From positions 1,984,001 to 2,048,000 of the forward strand of contig NC_016474.1 in assembly GCF_000226095.1 (NCBI RefSeq): a DNA stretch of 64,000 bases, in the 5' to 3' direction. This DNA is from Thermothelomyces thermophilus ATCC 42464. Lineage: Eukaryota; Ascomycota; Sordariomycetes; Sordariales; Chaetomiaceae. Under the pieces are notes generated by a model that was given only the letters and a program-made list of their open reading frames with translations, made no database searches and had not been told where the DNA came from. Position 1 is the first letter of the stretch. Each line of letters starts with the position of its first letter. The position numbers were made by a program, and so were the translations under genes. This document shows positions 20,425-33,601 of this stretch, piece by piece.

Positions 20425-22596
20425 CTAGCACGTCTCCACCCGCGCCGTCTTGCCCTTCCCAAACATCAGGAAACCCCATTCGCCCCGCGTGATGGGCGAG
20501 ATGTCGTCGTACCCGTTGGGCGTCATCGGCCCGATCCTCTCCACGGGCGACAACGACGACGACGACGACGAGGACGAGGACGGCGGGCGCTCCCCCGTCC
20601 CGCAGTACCCCCCTACCGCGCCGTGCAGCATCTCGTCGATGGACATGCCGCCGTTGGCGCAGTTGTTGGCGTCCGTCGTCGTCGTCGTCGTCGTCATCGT
20701 CGTCCACCGCGCGCTGGCAAACGACTTGATGGCGCTGCGCGGGCGCGCCGTCAGTTCCTCCTCTTCCTCTTCCTCTTCTCTTCTTTGCTGTTGTCCTCCT
20801 TCTCCGGCTACTTGCCCTTGTTCCCCGCCGCCCTTCTCGGCATGGGGCTGCTGCTGCCTCTTGCCCCCCACCACGCCGCCGCCTCCCTTGGCCGGTTTGT
20901 CAAACGTCGTCTGCAACTTCAGCGCGAGGGAGCGGCCCGGCGGCGCCGGGCGGAGCTTGGGCGTGGTGCGGAGCATCTCCGAAAGGCTGGGTTCCTCTGG
21001 CTCGTGCCAGGGCCGGTCCCGGTAGGTTGCTGATGTCGGTGGCGGCGGGGGCGGCGTTGAGGGAGGGGGCGGGCGGACCTCGACTACCGCCGGGGTCGTG
21101 GTCGTCCTGGGCGGGTTGGAGCGTAAGGGGTGGATCTCGACCGTGGGGGGCCTGTCGGCGTTCTGCTGTTGCAGTTGGATCTCGCGGTACCAGGCTTCGA
21201 CCTCGTCCAGCTCGGACTCGTCATCCGGGTGGAGGTCGGCGGTGGAGAGGAGGACTTCCTTGTCCAGGGCCTCGGCCAGATCAAGAGTCCGGGTTCTCGT
21301 CTCTGGCTCTGGCTCTGGCTCTGGCTCTCGCCGTCGTGGAGGACTGGTGACTCTGTCCGGTCCTCGCGCTGCCGTCCGCTGCTCGATAGCCCCGGGTCCC
21401 CTCGTGATCTCGGGCAGCGGCCAACCCGGCGCCGGGTCGACGTCGTCGTTCTCGACTCCGCTCTCCCTCTCGACGCCCCCGTATGCCCGCTCGTACATGC
21501 GGCAGACATCGGCCAGAGCGGCGTCGTCGAGGGGGTCGAGCCAACGGTAGGCGGCCAGCAGGGCGCTCTTGCGGAGCGCGCGGCGGCCGTTGGCGAGGAA
21601 CAGGCGGCGCAGTTCGTCGACGGCGTCTTCGAGGCGGCACGCGAGCCTGGTGCGGGCGTATGCTTGCAGGGCGGTCCGGAAGGTGTACAGGTGGTCGAGC
21701 GACAGGAGCGTGAGCTGGTCAGACTCGAAAAGGGTCTCGTTCTGAGCGGTCGAGTTCAGGACTAGGTCCGCTGGCAGGCCAAGCGTCGAAGGAGGGACCG
21801 CTTGTGGGAGCCAATTAGGACTGTGTCCGGATTTGCGACTTAGTGTTGGTGCCGCCGTCTGGTCATCAATGGTTCGGTCATGCACTCACGCTAGCTTGAA
21901 CTTCTTGGCCGCCTTCTCGAGTGCCCCCGCGAGAGCTTTCTCTTCACGTGGGCTCAAAGGGTGGGCGTAGGCGAGTCGGAGGCCGAATTGGGTCGAGGTC
22001 TGTGTCCCCGCCCGCGAGAGGGGACTGGTCCCGTCCGTACCCGACAGCGACGACATGACGGTAAACGGAGTGGCCGGTGTCACGGGGACGCTTCCGTATG
22101 GCGTCGGGCTTCCTGGCTGTCGTATCCTGTGGCTGAATGTCGAGTCGGTGGAGGAGGAAACTGTGGAGGCCGAGAAGGCCGAGGCCTCGCTGAAGGCGGG
22201 CGAGGCGGTACCGTTGCGAAACCTGTCCAGGCGAACGTGGACTGTCCTCTCTCGTATTTGCCCCTCCACCGAGCTGTGTGAGCGGACGAGCTGCTTGAGC
22301 GCCTCGATCCTCGAGGAGGCCGGGAAGGACGGCTTGGACGGGGTGCTGGCGGCGGTAGTCGACACGGGGAGCGAACCCGGCGGAGTGTATATTAGAGAAG
22401 GAGTAGGCGAGGTAGGGAGCTGGTAGTCCCGGCGGACGACGAGGAGGGTGATATGTGATGCTTTCCTTCCTAGCCGCTTCGAGGCATATTCAAGCGCCTG
22501 GTTGACTTGGCTGGGCAGATGGTGGTCGTCGACGATGGAGGGACCGGCTTCGAGGGGCGAGGAGATGCGGCCCCGGAGGTATGTAGGGACCGTCAT
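20425..22596 (-). CDS. Conserved fungal protein of unknown function
   Basis: Two exons, 22596-21890 and 21820-20425, joined over a 69-nt intron (GTGAGT...CACAG; phase 2) give 700 residues. The N-terminal domain (about 1-235) opens with a helix (VNQALEYASKRLGRKA) and a strand (HITLLVVRRDY). After the intron comes a helical region (about 260-350) with LSLDHLYTFRTALQAYARTR and repeated Arg/Leu helices. A long disordered stretch rich in Pro, Glu, Thr and Asp follows. The extreme C-terminus (GPMTPNGYDDISPITRGEWG) looks like a conserved motif. I remember this architecture from other ascomycete genomes, where it is annotated only as a domain of unknown function, and I cannot name the role. No signal peptide, membrane segment or catalytic motif is evident. 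Trinucleotide repeats near 20555-20705 encode Ser and Thr runs. Confidence 0.75.
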
Positions 22597-25233
22597 GTTG
22601 GCGGTTCGGCGGTTCGGCGGTTGCCCGGCCCACGAACGGTTGCGAGATCGAAGGACGGATGTGCTGCGAGATACCCCGCAAGAAACAGAGGGGGAGAGAG
22701 GGGAGAGAAAGAAGTTGGCAATGACGAGTGATGAATCCGAAGACGCCTCGATGGTCAGCAGCAGCAGAGCAGCCGACGTCTGGGTTAGCCCCGTTGCGAT
22801 GTGCTGGGCGAAACAAGTCGAGAGAGCACCTCAGCACGCGGTTTTGGCTTTTCAAGATGGGCAACGAGAGGAGACCGAGACAAACATGCAGGCTTTAAAA
22901 GAAGGTTCCTGCACACTCGAGGCTGCGTTTCAGAGACCCGATCCAGCAATGCGGTCGGGAGTGGGGAAGACCCTGCAAGCAATGTTTCCAAACAAAGAAC
23001 GAAAACAACAAGCTCCCGTAGTGTAGAGTAAGGTACCTATGCATGCATGTACTGCACATATGTATCTATGTACATACATACATACCTAGGTGCATACCAC
23101 ACACTACACTAATGTGGTAGTGACCGGGCCCGGGTATCGAATAAAAAAAGATCGGGCGGTTACCGGCCGTGACGATGAAAGAGCACCACAAAAAGAAGAA
23201 AACAACATTTTAAAGACGAAACAACAAGGCACCCTTCTCACCTCCCACGTTGACCTACGTTTCAGGGCTGAATCACGTAGCCATCCATCGCTTCCCGCCC
23301 AGCGGACTGGTCTCCAGGGTTGCCCAAAACTAAAAGAGCATGTCGTCACGGGCATTAGTGTAACTCGGCTACCTCCTTCCATCTTCCTGTACTGCGGTAG
23401 CAAAGTAAGTGGTGTGTGTGTGTGTGTGTGCACAACTCGCGTGGTTGGCAGGGTGAGCCATGGCAGGCCGTTTCGGCGGTTGGCCTTCTTGGCAGTTGGC
23501 CGTTTGCCCATTGCCCATGCTTGCCCATGCTTGCCCATGCTCTCGGGCAATGGAGGGAGTCATGCACGTTGTGTGATGTGTGGATGAGGCCTCGGAAGTC
23601 ACTGCAGTAGCGTCGCATCCGACAGGGGTCTCGTCGGCAAGGCGAGGCCTCTGGGTGGTTGACCTGCCCGCGCAGGTCGCCCGCGCGCATTGGCGGCATC
23701 CCATTGGCTGCTTTGGCCGCGTCGACCTGGGCAGCTCGACTTGAAATTTTACACTGCACAACGCATTCCTTCCTGCAATTGATGTGGGAGCACCTCTCCG
23801 TGGTCAATTCTCCGTGTTGCGCTTTGCCATTGAGCCCGTGCACCATCCAGGACGCGACCATACACATATCAGACAGCCAAAAGGAAAAAAAGGACAACAA
23901 AAACATGTAAAAACCCGATAGTTGGATGTGTCAAGCTCTCCATCCATCCAAAAAAAGAACTGGAAGAACCCCTGGATCGGCAAAGGTTAGTGTGCGGATT
24001 AACTACAAGCGGCCTGGGTTGGGCGGTTAGTGTACGATCCGTAGTGTAAAATAAACCCCGGAACCCTGGTCCCGGGGCTCTCTCGAAGACCCACTCGAGC
24101 CGACCTGTCATCGCATGCGGGGTAGCAGAGCAACAAGATCTTTCCGGCCTTTCTGGCATGGTCTTGACCCTCGCATATCGACAAGCCAGCCAATCAGAAG
24201 GTCGGCGCCTAAACTGGCATTTCAAGTCGACGAGCTACCTGGAGCCAACAACACGACAGTTCCAAGAGTCTGCTATTTTTGAGTTCGAACGCCGTCCTCT
24301 CCAATGATTGGCCGCCCCGTGTGTGAACTTTGTTCGAAATCGGATCGGCGGTGTGCCTCCTGGTCCCTGAGAGCAAACCGCCTGAACAGATAACAGAGTA
24401 GATAGATACATGCATGCTTTCTTGTCTGAGGTGCTCGATCCCTAGCCCGGCTTTGCCGTCCTATTTTCGGGAGATCAGCTCTGCTGTCATGAGCGACTTG
24501 TGTAAGCCCTGTCAGGTAGTGACCGATTACCGCATTGTTGATTGTTTCGCCATGCTGCCCGGTGATGGCCCTCTACTGAGTACTTCGTCTCGCATCTCAC
24601 CCCGGGACTCGATGAGAAAGAGACGCAGAAATCGATGCCAGAACCCCGCGACAAAGAAAGACAAATACTAGCCCTAGTCACGCCTCTCTTGCCTGGCAGC
24701 TGATCCTCTATCAGACTTCCCCGACAAAACACAATCTAAATAAACAATACAATGGCACTGGTCGCCGCTCCGACCCAGCTCGGTCCTTGAACCTTTCCTT
24801 CCCCCCTCCCTCACAAACTCTCTCTTTCTCTATCTGCCCAAGATTTCCCTGGCCCCCAGATGCGAAGGCCTCTCTGTCCCACCCATCCTGGTAGTTCCGG
24901 AAAGAAAGAAAAAAAAAAAAAGTTCGTGAATGCTCGGTGTCTCATGTCCATCCCTGAAGTCAACCTCCTTGACGCCGCTGCTCCTTCAAAGTGAGCATAT
25001 AACACTTTTTCCGTTTCGTGCCGTTATATTGCTGCATCCAACGCATACCCGTAAGAATCGTTCCCCTTGTCTGACACAGCTTGTCGGCTGCTCAGCCACT
25101 GTGCGGTCATTGTCATGGTCTCGTTGCGTCATGATCCATTACCCCTGATTGTTTCTCCCAATTACTTCCTCCTTCGCCTGCTTCGCACCTCGCACGTGGT
25201 GTTCTCGCCAAATCCGCCAGCATGACCCTAGCA
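22597..25233. other. Interval between the unknown fungal gene and the USP gene
   Basis: 2.6 kb with no supportable gene. It should contain the promoter of the unknown gene and the 3' UTR of the USP gene. It holds a TACA/TGTA-rich patch (23040-23095), a (GT)n run (about 23412-23431) and three tandem copies of TTGCCCATGC (23511-23540). Confidence 0.6.
23511..23540. repeat. Three tandem copies of TTGCCCATGC
   Basis: Three exact 10-bp copies run head to tail, preceded by a partial copy (TTTGCCCA). They lie in non-coding DNA. Too short and too few to be called a minisatellite of interest. Confidence 0.9.
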
Positions 25234-28200
25234 TCAGCCAGCCGTGTTGCTCGACGCGACGCTCGAGTCGTCGCTATAATACATTCCTGAACCGTCTTCC
25301 TCTAGCTCGTCGACGACCAAAAGCCCGGCTAGCGAATCGAAGATACCTACTCCATCGTCAACATCCTCATGAGCGAGATGGCGTTTGCTTCCGTGTCAGT
25401 ACTTACTCTGGTTGAGCTGCACAAACTCTGCTGCCTCGTCATCCTCCGCTGGCTCCTTCAGGTTGAAGTACCTGCTGCAGTTCTTGATAACCCTCTGCAG
25501 GCCAGCGACGGCGCGCTCCGTCACCTCGGCGTTGCGGAGGACGTAGTTCTCGTGCAGATAGTGCAGGCACCTAAACCCCAGTGCCCTTGCTGTCACCCTC
25601 ATCCTCTCGGCCAGTTCCCCTGCCTGGCCCGTCTCTTCTCCGGTAGGAGGGCGGAAGGTGCGGTATTGGAATAGCTTGTCCTGCAAGAAGATCTCCGTCC
25701 CGTCAATGACCGAAGTGTCAAAGTAGCCCAGCAGGCCGGGCGCCCAGTCTGGAAGCCTATCGAGGCTCGTCATGATGATTTGATGTCGCGTTTCCCCGGA
25801 TCTCGGCCGCGGGCCGTCAAAAGTCTCTCTCATAAAATCCAAGAAAGCTCTGCCCTCAGCATTTTGCAGCGACATGCACTGTTGTGAGACGTGCTTGATC
25901 AGGTTGTTGATCATGGCTGCGTCGCTCGCGTTGCGACAAAACACCATCCCGGCCACACGCAAGTATGGCGAGACCGGGTGGCCTAGCTGTCCCGAAATCC
26001 GGAAGAGTAGGGTGCGATAGATTGCATTCTCCATCTGGCGATTCTGCTTCATCAGGTTTGCGACGATCGAATTGGTCGACGCAGGGTTCTGCGCAATCGT
26101 AATCAGCCTGTCCACAAATACGTTGACCGGGACTGTACGGGGCCCCATTCGATAGATGATGCTGGCCTCGTCGAGCCCAATCTCAAACAGCTGGTCTGAA
26201 TCAGTGCTGGCCTCGCCAGGCTCCACGGCACCCGCGGTCGGGAGATTCCCTTCGATGTTGGTCGGCAGCCGCGTGTTTGCAAGTATGTAATCCAGCAGCG
26301 CGATGATAGTTTCGTACGATGGAGGCCGGTTCGGCATTCGCCTAGAGACCACGGCAACCATCTTGACAAACTGCGGAGAGAGGAACGGCTCTGCCTGGGT
26401 ATCTGCCCACACAATCCATATCAGCCACTTGAGGAAATGTGGGTGCTCTAAGAAAGCCGCCAGCTCGTGGCGACCCAGCTTGACGAAGGACAGCATAAAG
26501 TCGAATACTTCGTGCCATGAACGCAAGTTCATGTGGAAACCCTGCCACAGGTGCTCGATGATGCGCAACACCCCCGCGATGACGGATTGCCTCCCGTCCA
26601 CTTCTTCTGCATCCGATTCGCCATCTTCTTCCGGAGACGGAATACCATATTGCGCCGGGACTCGTTCCTTGATCAACTGAAGCACCTGAATCATAAAGTT
26701 GGCTGTGGCCTGTCGCACCTCCTCGTCGACGTTTCTCTGCACCAGCATGCGAAAAGCGAAGGTGTATCTGCTGAAATAGTCGTGGACGGCGACGCTGCAG
26801 TGAGCGCAACTGTCACACATGACCTGGATGCGGGTGAGAAGGTTGTAGAAGTCCGGAACATCCTTTGTTCGTGACGCCACTTGATCCAGGTGACTCAGAG
26901 CCATCGCGATCGCTTGTGTTTCCAGAGCATGGTCCGGTGAGCATCCATTTGGATATAGGCTCTTCAGCTGGAAGAGAGCCAAGCACACAAACTGGATCTG
27001 GGAAGGATCGAACAGACAATGTCTCCTGAGCAGCCAGGCATTCTCATCGTGGATGAATTCCTCTATGTCCTCGGGCATCTTCACGCGGAAAGGGGCCGGG
27101 CGCCCCAGACGCGGCAGGCTCTCCTGCCTCTTGGCGAGAGACGACGACCTCTGGTAAAACAGCATGTAGGCACTGTACTGCTTCTCAAAGACTGTGTTGC
27201 CTGACTGGAACTGAGATTGGTAATCCGGGCCCCCGAAGCAAGAGTTCGCCATTGAGGCCGGGTCCCATGGGGTGACCGTCTCGTCGTTGAATTCGACCCA
27301 CGTCTGCGTGTCGCCGAGGGTTGGGCGCTCCCGGATGTAGGAATAATAGTGGCCCGATTCGGCAGTTCCGGTATGGACGAGGACGCCTACAAGTTCAAAA
27401 ATGTCCTCCAGCTGTTCTTGGTTAGGGTTGCTCAGATGTTCGATAGTGTACGGCCGCATGTCGATCTTGTCTGGGAAGGAGAAGTAGTCGTTGATCTTGC
27501 TCCGCTGCATTGTTCTGAGGTTGAAGTCAAAGCGCTTCAGGTGAAAGATAAGGTTGTCTGGGACATCCTTGAGACACGCCCTGTTTTTCTCGGTGGTGAG
27601 CAACTAGAAGATGGTATGCGAGACAATCTGATTACGAACCTCTTGACGGCGTCGACGTGACGATCGCAGGTAGAACATTTGTACTTGTTATCTGCACCTT
27701 GTCAGTTATCCGGAAAGGATATTGTTTTGCAGAAGTTCAAAGACGTACCGCCTTCCATGATTTCACCATCGACATAAGCCTGCAGGCTCTCTTGCAACGA
27801 GCTCTTCCCCTTGATATCGCACTGAATAGCCGAGAAGGGCTCGAGCCTCTCAGAAACATGCTCGCACTCTTGAGAGCGAACTTGCTGAACCAGTTGGCCA
27901 CCGTAAAAGGAACGGAACCGGTTTTTCTCGTCACTGGTGAGGAACTGTCCCTCCCAGCGGTCAAACAGCAGATTGTAGAACTCGTCAACGTCCATTTGAA
28001 TGACGACGTCGATTTGTGTGTCCTCGTATGTCTTGATGCTCCCAACGCACTCCTCAGGGTTAATGAAGGGCCGGACGCTGTCTTGCAAAAAGGCGAATAA
28101 CTTCTGAGTCTGGAAAAGCAGATTTTGGCTGTATTCCCGGTCTTGGACGGTCGCCCCAAGCATGAACTCGCGAAAGTCGACGTTCATGAATAGCTGCGTC

Positions 28201-31200
28201 AACAGCGAGTTGAAGTAGCAGGTGTTGGACAAGTTTCGAACGCCAGGGTAGCCGCACGGCGCTCTAATGGCTTTTGACCTCTCGAATTGTTGAGGCAACT
28301 CGTATGCATAGACATCCCCTAGGAGGCCAATTAGTTTCCCAATCGTCACATTACCAGTGTGTGGCGTTACACACCTTCTTGGTTGGGAAAGACCGGGACC
28401 AAGTCATCCATGTCCTCGAGAAGCCACATGAATTCGGTGGGGTCGTCTTTGACCATTGTGAAGATGATTTCCATAAGCCAACCGCGAGTCTGGGGACAAG
28501 CAATTGGCCGACCCGGCCCGAATTCCTTCTCGTACTCCTCACGAGGCGGGAAGAGGTGTTTCCAAAAGATCCTTCGCGCAAGCCCCCTGGGAACGGTTAG
28601 TCCATTTGCACCAGTTCGGTAATAGATGACCGCCACAGATGCTCACCGTCTTGAAAGCACACCCCGGCCGACTTGCTCGCCTCTCCTACATATGATGGTG
28701 TGCAGGAGCCGAACAAGGCCGGCCGCAACCACATCAGGCTCGGCGGGCCTGGTGAGATCCTAATCGAGCATGGTTAGATATCATGCATGGCGAGGTATAG
28801 AACGCCTGTCACGCACCTCGGATGTGGTGTAGTTGAGAAGCAGGTTTAACCAGTGATGGGAGAGCTGCTCGAGGTTGGGGGACCCTGGATGCGTCTCTTC
28901 CAGGGTCTGGAGCATGTCAAAACATAGTTCAAGGATCTCCGTCGAGTTATCCGTCTTGGAAATCGCTGGCCCGACAAGCTGGGAGACTAAGGGCCAAAAG
29001 AAGTCTCGAAATTTCGCAATCGTTGCGGATTCCTTGTTGGAATATCTGGCCAAGGCACGTCAGATGCTATATAAATCAGGACGACAGCATAAGTGTGCCA
29101 TACCTTTCACCCTCTGCAGCTGTGCCTGACTTTTCCCGGAGGAGCATTGCAGTCGTTTGCCTGACCGTCTCCCGTGGGTCGTTGAGAAGAAGATCGCCGA
29201 TGATCCGTGGAACATCTGAATGGGTGGAGAACGCCGTCATGAAGTCGCTGCTTGTGCAGCAAGACTCCAAGATGCTCTGCAGACAGAGGGCAATATGTTT
29301 GGTGGCACTCTTCGGGGAGTCCGCCGGGGTAGCCATCGATAGGATGGCTAGGAGGCGATCCAAAAGCGGCGCGTCGAGAAATTGAGCGGCGGAAGCCGGA
29401 AGCTCCGGATCTGAATGTCGTGTGTCAGCAGTACACAGCAAACCAAGATCAGAAGAGAGAATACCTCTGAGAAGAGAAGCCAGCAACGAGACAAGAGCAG
29501 AGCTCAGCTCAATCTGGAGCTCCCGATTCGAACAATGAGAGACGATCTCGGGATCTGAGATTGCTCGGACAACAAGGGAAAGGGACCGAAGCAAGGGAGC
29601 TGAACGTAAACCGGAAGCCTCGTCTCGTTCGTGACTCCTCCTTTCATCTGAAGCAGGAGAGCCCGGTCGACAACTGTCGAGATATTCCTGGAGAGCATTA
29701 ACGGCGTAGAGTGATTTGAATGGTTGTCCCAGGGAAAATGTGTCCTTGTAGGAGACAGAAGGGTCGCCGATGGTTTCCAGAAGTTTGTCATCAGCCGGGA
29801 GCTTGACCAGAAAACCGTATATCTACAGAGTCACGGGTCAGCGAAGTGGGCGTGGGCATGGACAAAAGGACCCTACCTCGCGAGCAAGCTTTTCCTCCAT
29901 TGAAAGATACTCCCAGAGTTCGTCAAAATGGCTCAGGATCTCAATCTCCACGGGAGATGCGCCCTGGGGAACTCTTGGGGAGGCGGGAGCCTCAGGCTCC
30001 TTCTTGACGAGGATGATGCCGTTGTGAATCTGAAGGTCCTCAAGGGATTTGCAGATGTCGCTCTCTTGGGGAACAAATGGCCTCCCACGGTAGTAAATAC
30101 GGTAGCTGTTGAAACCCGTCGCTTCCCGCAGACTCGCAAGCAGCGACGCAGCCGTGTTCCGCTTGCCGATCTTCAGGGGCATGACGGTGGTTTGCTTGTC
30201 CCCATCAAATGACTGGTACTTCAGTTCTGCTGGTTCCCCTTCAATATCCTTCGGGGACTCGAGAAGGAGCGATCTCATGTCCGGTGCGGAGAACTCCGGC
30301 CTGGACTGATGGAGTTGGTGGAACTCTCTCAGGACCGCCAGCGAGCGGACGAACAATAGCTCCTGCTCTTGAACTTGCTCATCCGTGGCAACTATTTCCA
30401 TGGAGTCATCCCCTCCGCCAGCAACGCCATTAGCAAAGGCTCTCAACTTTGCGGCTGCCGAAGACAGCTGGCGAAGGCAACGGTCAACGAGGGCGAGATG
30501 GACTTTCCGAGCCCGGTAGTGCGAGAATGACTGGATGGAACGGCTCTCAATGTACACGTCGTTGACTAACGTGTGAATGGCCCTTTGCTCAACAGTTCCT
30601 GTCGGTGCAGTAAGAGCAAGCCGCCACAGCATCTCAATCCCAGAGTGGTTGGGATTCTCATCGTCGTCCAGGACGATACTGGTAGGGTCGTTCACCAGTG
30701 GCATCACGCCCTCGCGGACAAAATCGAGAGTCCCATGACAGAAATATTTGGGGTGCAGGGCCGGGAGGTACTCTGAAAAGCAAGTTGATGTGAAGGGGTT
30801 CTCGCCCGCGCTCCGTTTCATGGCCAGCGTCAGAATCTGCCACGCGGCATCTCGATCCTCCTGGCATGCCGCTTCTGGGCCGACAAGCAGACTCCAGAGC
30901 TTCGGCCCAAGGTCTTTTGTGAGAGAAGCGGGCTCTTGGTAAATGATTGACATGAGCAGCTCCTTCCGAGGTGCATTCTGAGGTCCGCTGATAGTGGTCG
31001 AGAAACCTGCAGACTTCGTTGCGGGAACCGCTGCGGCAAGCTCATCGATTAGGAGCCTGGTCAGGTCATGCTCGGACGTCAGCTCGTGCAGATCCCTGCC
31101 ATACTGAAAACGGCTCGTCATCTTGAGTACCCAGAGGCTCCCTATCGTAGACGGGGATGGATTAGCGATGTCGCTTAAGCAGTCGCGGAAGATGTTCCAG

Positions 31201-33601
31201 CGTCCATCTTGGCCGGGCCCATGACCCAGTATACTGTCGAGTTTTTGGATCGCAAATTGCTGGATGTCGGGATACGCAACCGGGGACTGCGACCCGAACA
31301 CGGAGGACTGGCGGATGAGGCGGATGAAGAGGTCAAAGGGTATAGACTCGGTAACAAGGCTGTCCATGAAGCGGGTGAGAATTTGCTTGAGAACCTGGTC
31401 GCAGAATTCCCGCATGGTTGATCCAAAGTTCTCCACGGGCACCGTGTTAAGCTTTTCAAGAAAACACATCAACGCGTCCAGTGGGAAGAGGTTGGCAATG
31501 CGGCCGATCATGCGTATGAGGGCGTCAGATACCCGGGGATCCTGCGTCGACGTGACCGTCTGCCAGAAGGTGTCGGTGTGGGCCCGGGAATATGTGTGCG
31601 AGACAACGAGAAAGCCGATAATGTTGCTGCTTTCGAGGGTAATTTCCGGATGACAGGTCGGACCCAAGACGTAGTTGACCAAGCCGGTGCTGAGGAGGAA
31701 GTCGGCAATGTACTGCAGGAGACCGAAGGGAGCTTCGTCGCCTGGTGGCTCCGCCGTCTTACGATACAGAGCCACCAGATTGCTGCACATGGTACTCACG
31801 GCCATGACGCGCAGTTGCATCTGACTGGATTTGATGAGCTTGACGAAGTGCGAAAACTTCCAATGGTAGGCCATTGCCTCTGGTGCGAGATGTGGTGCGA
31901 CGGGCGGCCGATCCTGGAGGTGGTTATTGACGACTTCCGACGGGACGACCCCAGGTGTAGCGAGACAGGTTTGATATATCTCTGTGGCTCCCTCGATGAG
32001 GTTTCCTGCGCCCTCGGGCGATAGTTGATTCAAGTTTTTCTCGACGATGTCCGACAGCATAGAGGCCATGGCCGTGAAGACCGAGTACATGCGGCTAACG
32101 AGGCGCTTCGCGGACTCGCTAATCTGCTGACCAAGATATTGTGGCCTATGGTAGACGCACTTCATGATGTTTCCCGCGACGAGGCATAGGTTTCCGAGGT
32201 GGTCAGTTACCACCCGGGGAAACTGGGAGACGTGACGCAGTTCAAACGAGGCCAGCTGTCGGATGTTTGCGAGGGAGCCTCCTTGACTGGCCGGGAAGTT
32301 CTGAAATGTGTCAATAACGGCAGACATCTCGGCGAGATAGCTCCAGTCCTCCTCTCCATTGCGCAGGTGCGGCGAGGAGCTGTGCATTGTCACCTCTTCT
32401 CGGCGCGTCAGTGACCCCAGGGCGTGAAGATATGGCGGTGAGGCGAGCGCCTGAATGCGCGCCTGGTCTGACAAGGACGGGTTCCGGATGGTTCGGAGGT
32501 CGAGCTCGACGAAGAAAGCCGTCAATTGTGAAAAGGACCTGTAAAACGCAAAGATCTCCTGCCGCAGATCCTTGGACCGAGGATAGGGCGACCTATATTC
32601 CGAGTCAATCCCGTCACTTGCGGCCATGTCCTCGGCTCGTATACTTACTTCCGGTTGACCATGTGGAGGACCAAATGGGGCACAGCTTGCCACATATCCC
32701 GGTACAAAAAGTACGAATCCTCAACTGCAGCGGAGGAAGCGGCCTTGACAAAACTGAGATACTTGTCAATCCATTCGACGAAAGCGCGGGACACTTGTTC
32801 GTCTGGGGGTCGTTGCATGTCAGCGCACTTGCTGGGCACCCCCACGACGCAAGGAGGGGCCATGAGTTTGGGCTTACGGGTCGGCAAGTATTGCAATAGC
32901 CGGATCACGGTCTCCAGATATGATTCTGTGGCGTCGTGGAACGGAAAGGTGGCCGTAGGATCGTATTCCAGTGACCGACCCGAATCGTCCAGCATAGTGA
33001 TGGACTCGTCGTCATCGAAATCGGCGTCATCCTCGCCCGTCACGGAGATGACCTCGATGGGAGGGCTACCGCTGCCCGAACTTGACGACAAGGGAGTCTC
33101 GGATAGCATACCGTTAGCCGGCAAGTCGGTCCCGAGCTCCTCCACGCTTTTTCTCGCGGCATCGGGTCGGGATGTAGCAGAGGGCGGGGTGACACTCCGA
33201 GCTCTATGGGAGGGCGATGGCGGGGATGGGGGTAATGCCTCGAGGGGCTGTTGTGATGGCGTCCGCACATTGATCGTGACGCGGCTGGACCGCGGTTCCG
33301 TACCGGGCTCAGCGGTGAGTTGCTGCCGTTCTGGGGTTGTGGGTATGGCAGGGTCCGGATCAATCTTCATGGCAGAATCGCTCCTCTGCTCGGGGGCGGA
33401 CATGCCCGCTGCGGGGGAGCTCGGAGTTGATTCGAAGGTCTCGGCCGACCGGCTCCGAGAATCGCTGGTCAAGGACGTGCGACGTCGCTTCCGGGCAGAC
33501 AGGTTGTCGTCGTCTTCGTCGAACGGATTTGGGCGGGTCGAGCAAGGCTCGGAGGAGACAGCACGTTCTCGCGACGAATCGGCTGTCGAAGCTTGAGCCA
33601 T
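25234..33601 (-). CDS. Large ubiquitin-specific protease (USP9X/USP34-like)
   Basis: My model has 11 exons: 33601-32649, 32592-29877, 29822-29465, 29410-29104, 29045-28817, 28759-28647, 28586-28375, 28318-27749, 27691-27640, 27580-25407, 25346-25234. All introns are 54-60 nt with GT-AG ends, all phases fit and the sum is 7797 nt (2598 residues). The catalytic domain lies in exons 8-10: Cys box NLSNTCYFNSLLTQLF (Cys near 1663), zinc-ribbon CxxC (YKCSTCDRHVDAV) and His box GTAESGHYYSY (His near 1914) followed by WVEFND. A ubiquitin-like fold is likely at about 1115-1185 (RIYYRGRPFVPQESD). The rest is long helical repeat-like sequence, as in USP9X and USP34, with a disordered Ser-rich N-terminus. 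It should remove ubiquitin from proteins; substrates are unknown. Exon 4's upstream intron is a multiple of three, so its retention would stay in frame. Confidence 0.88.
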
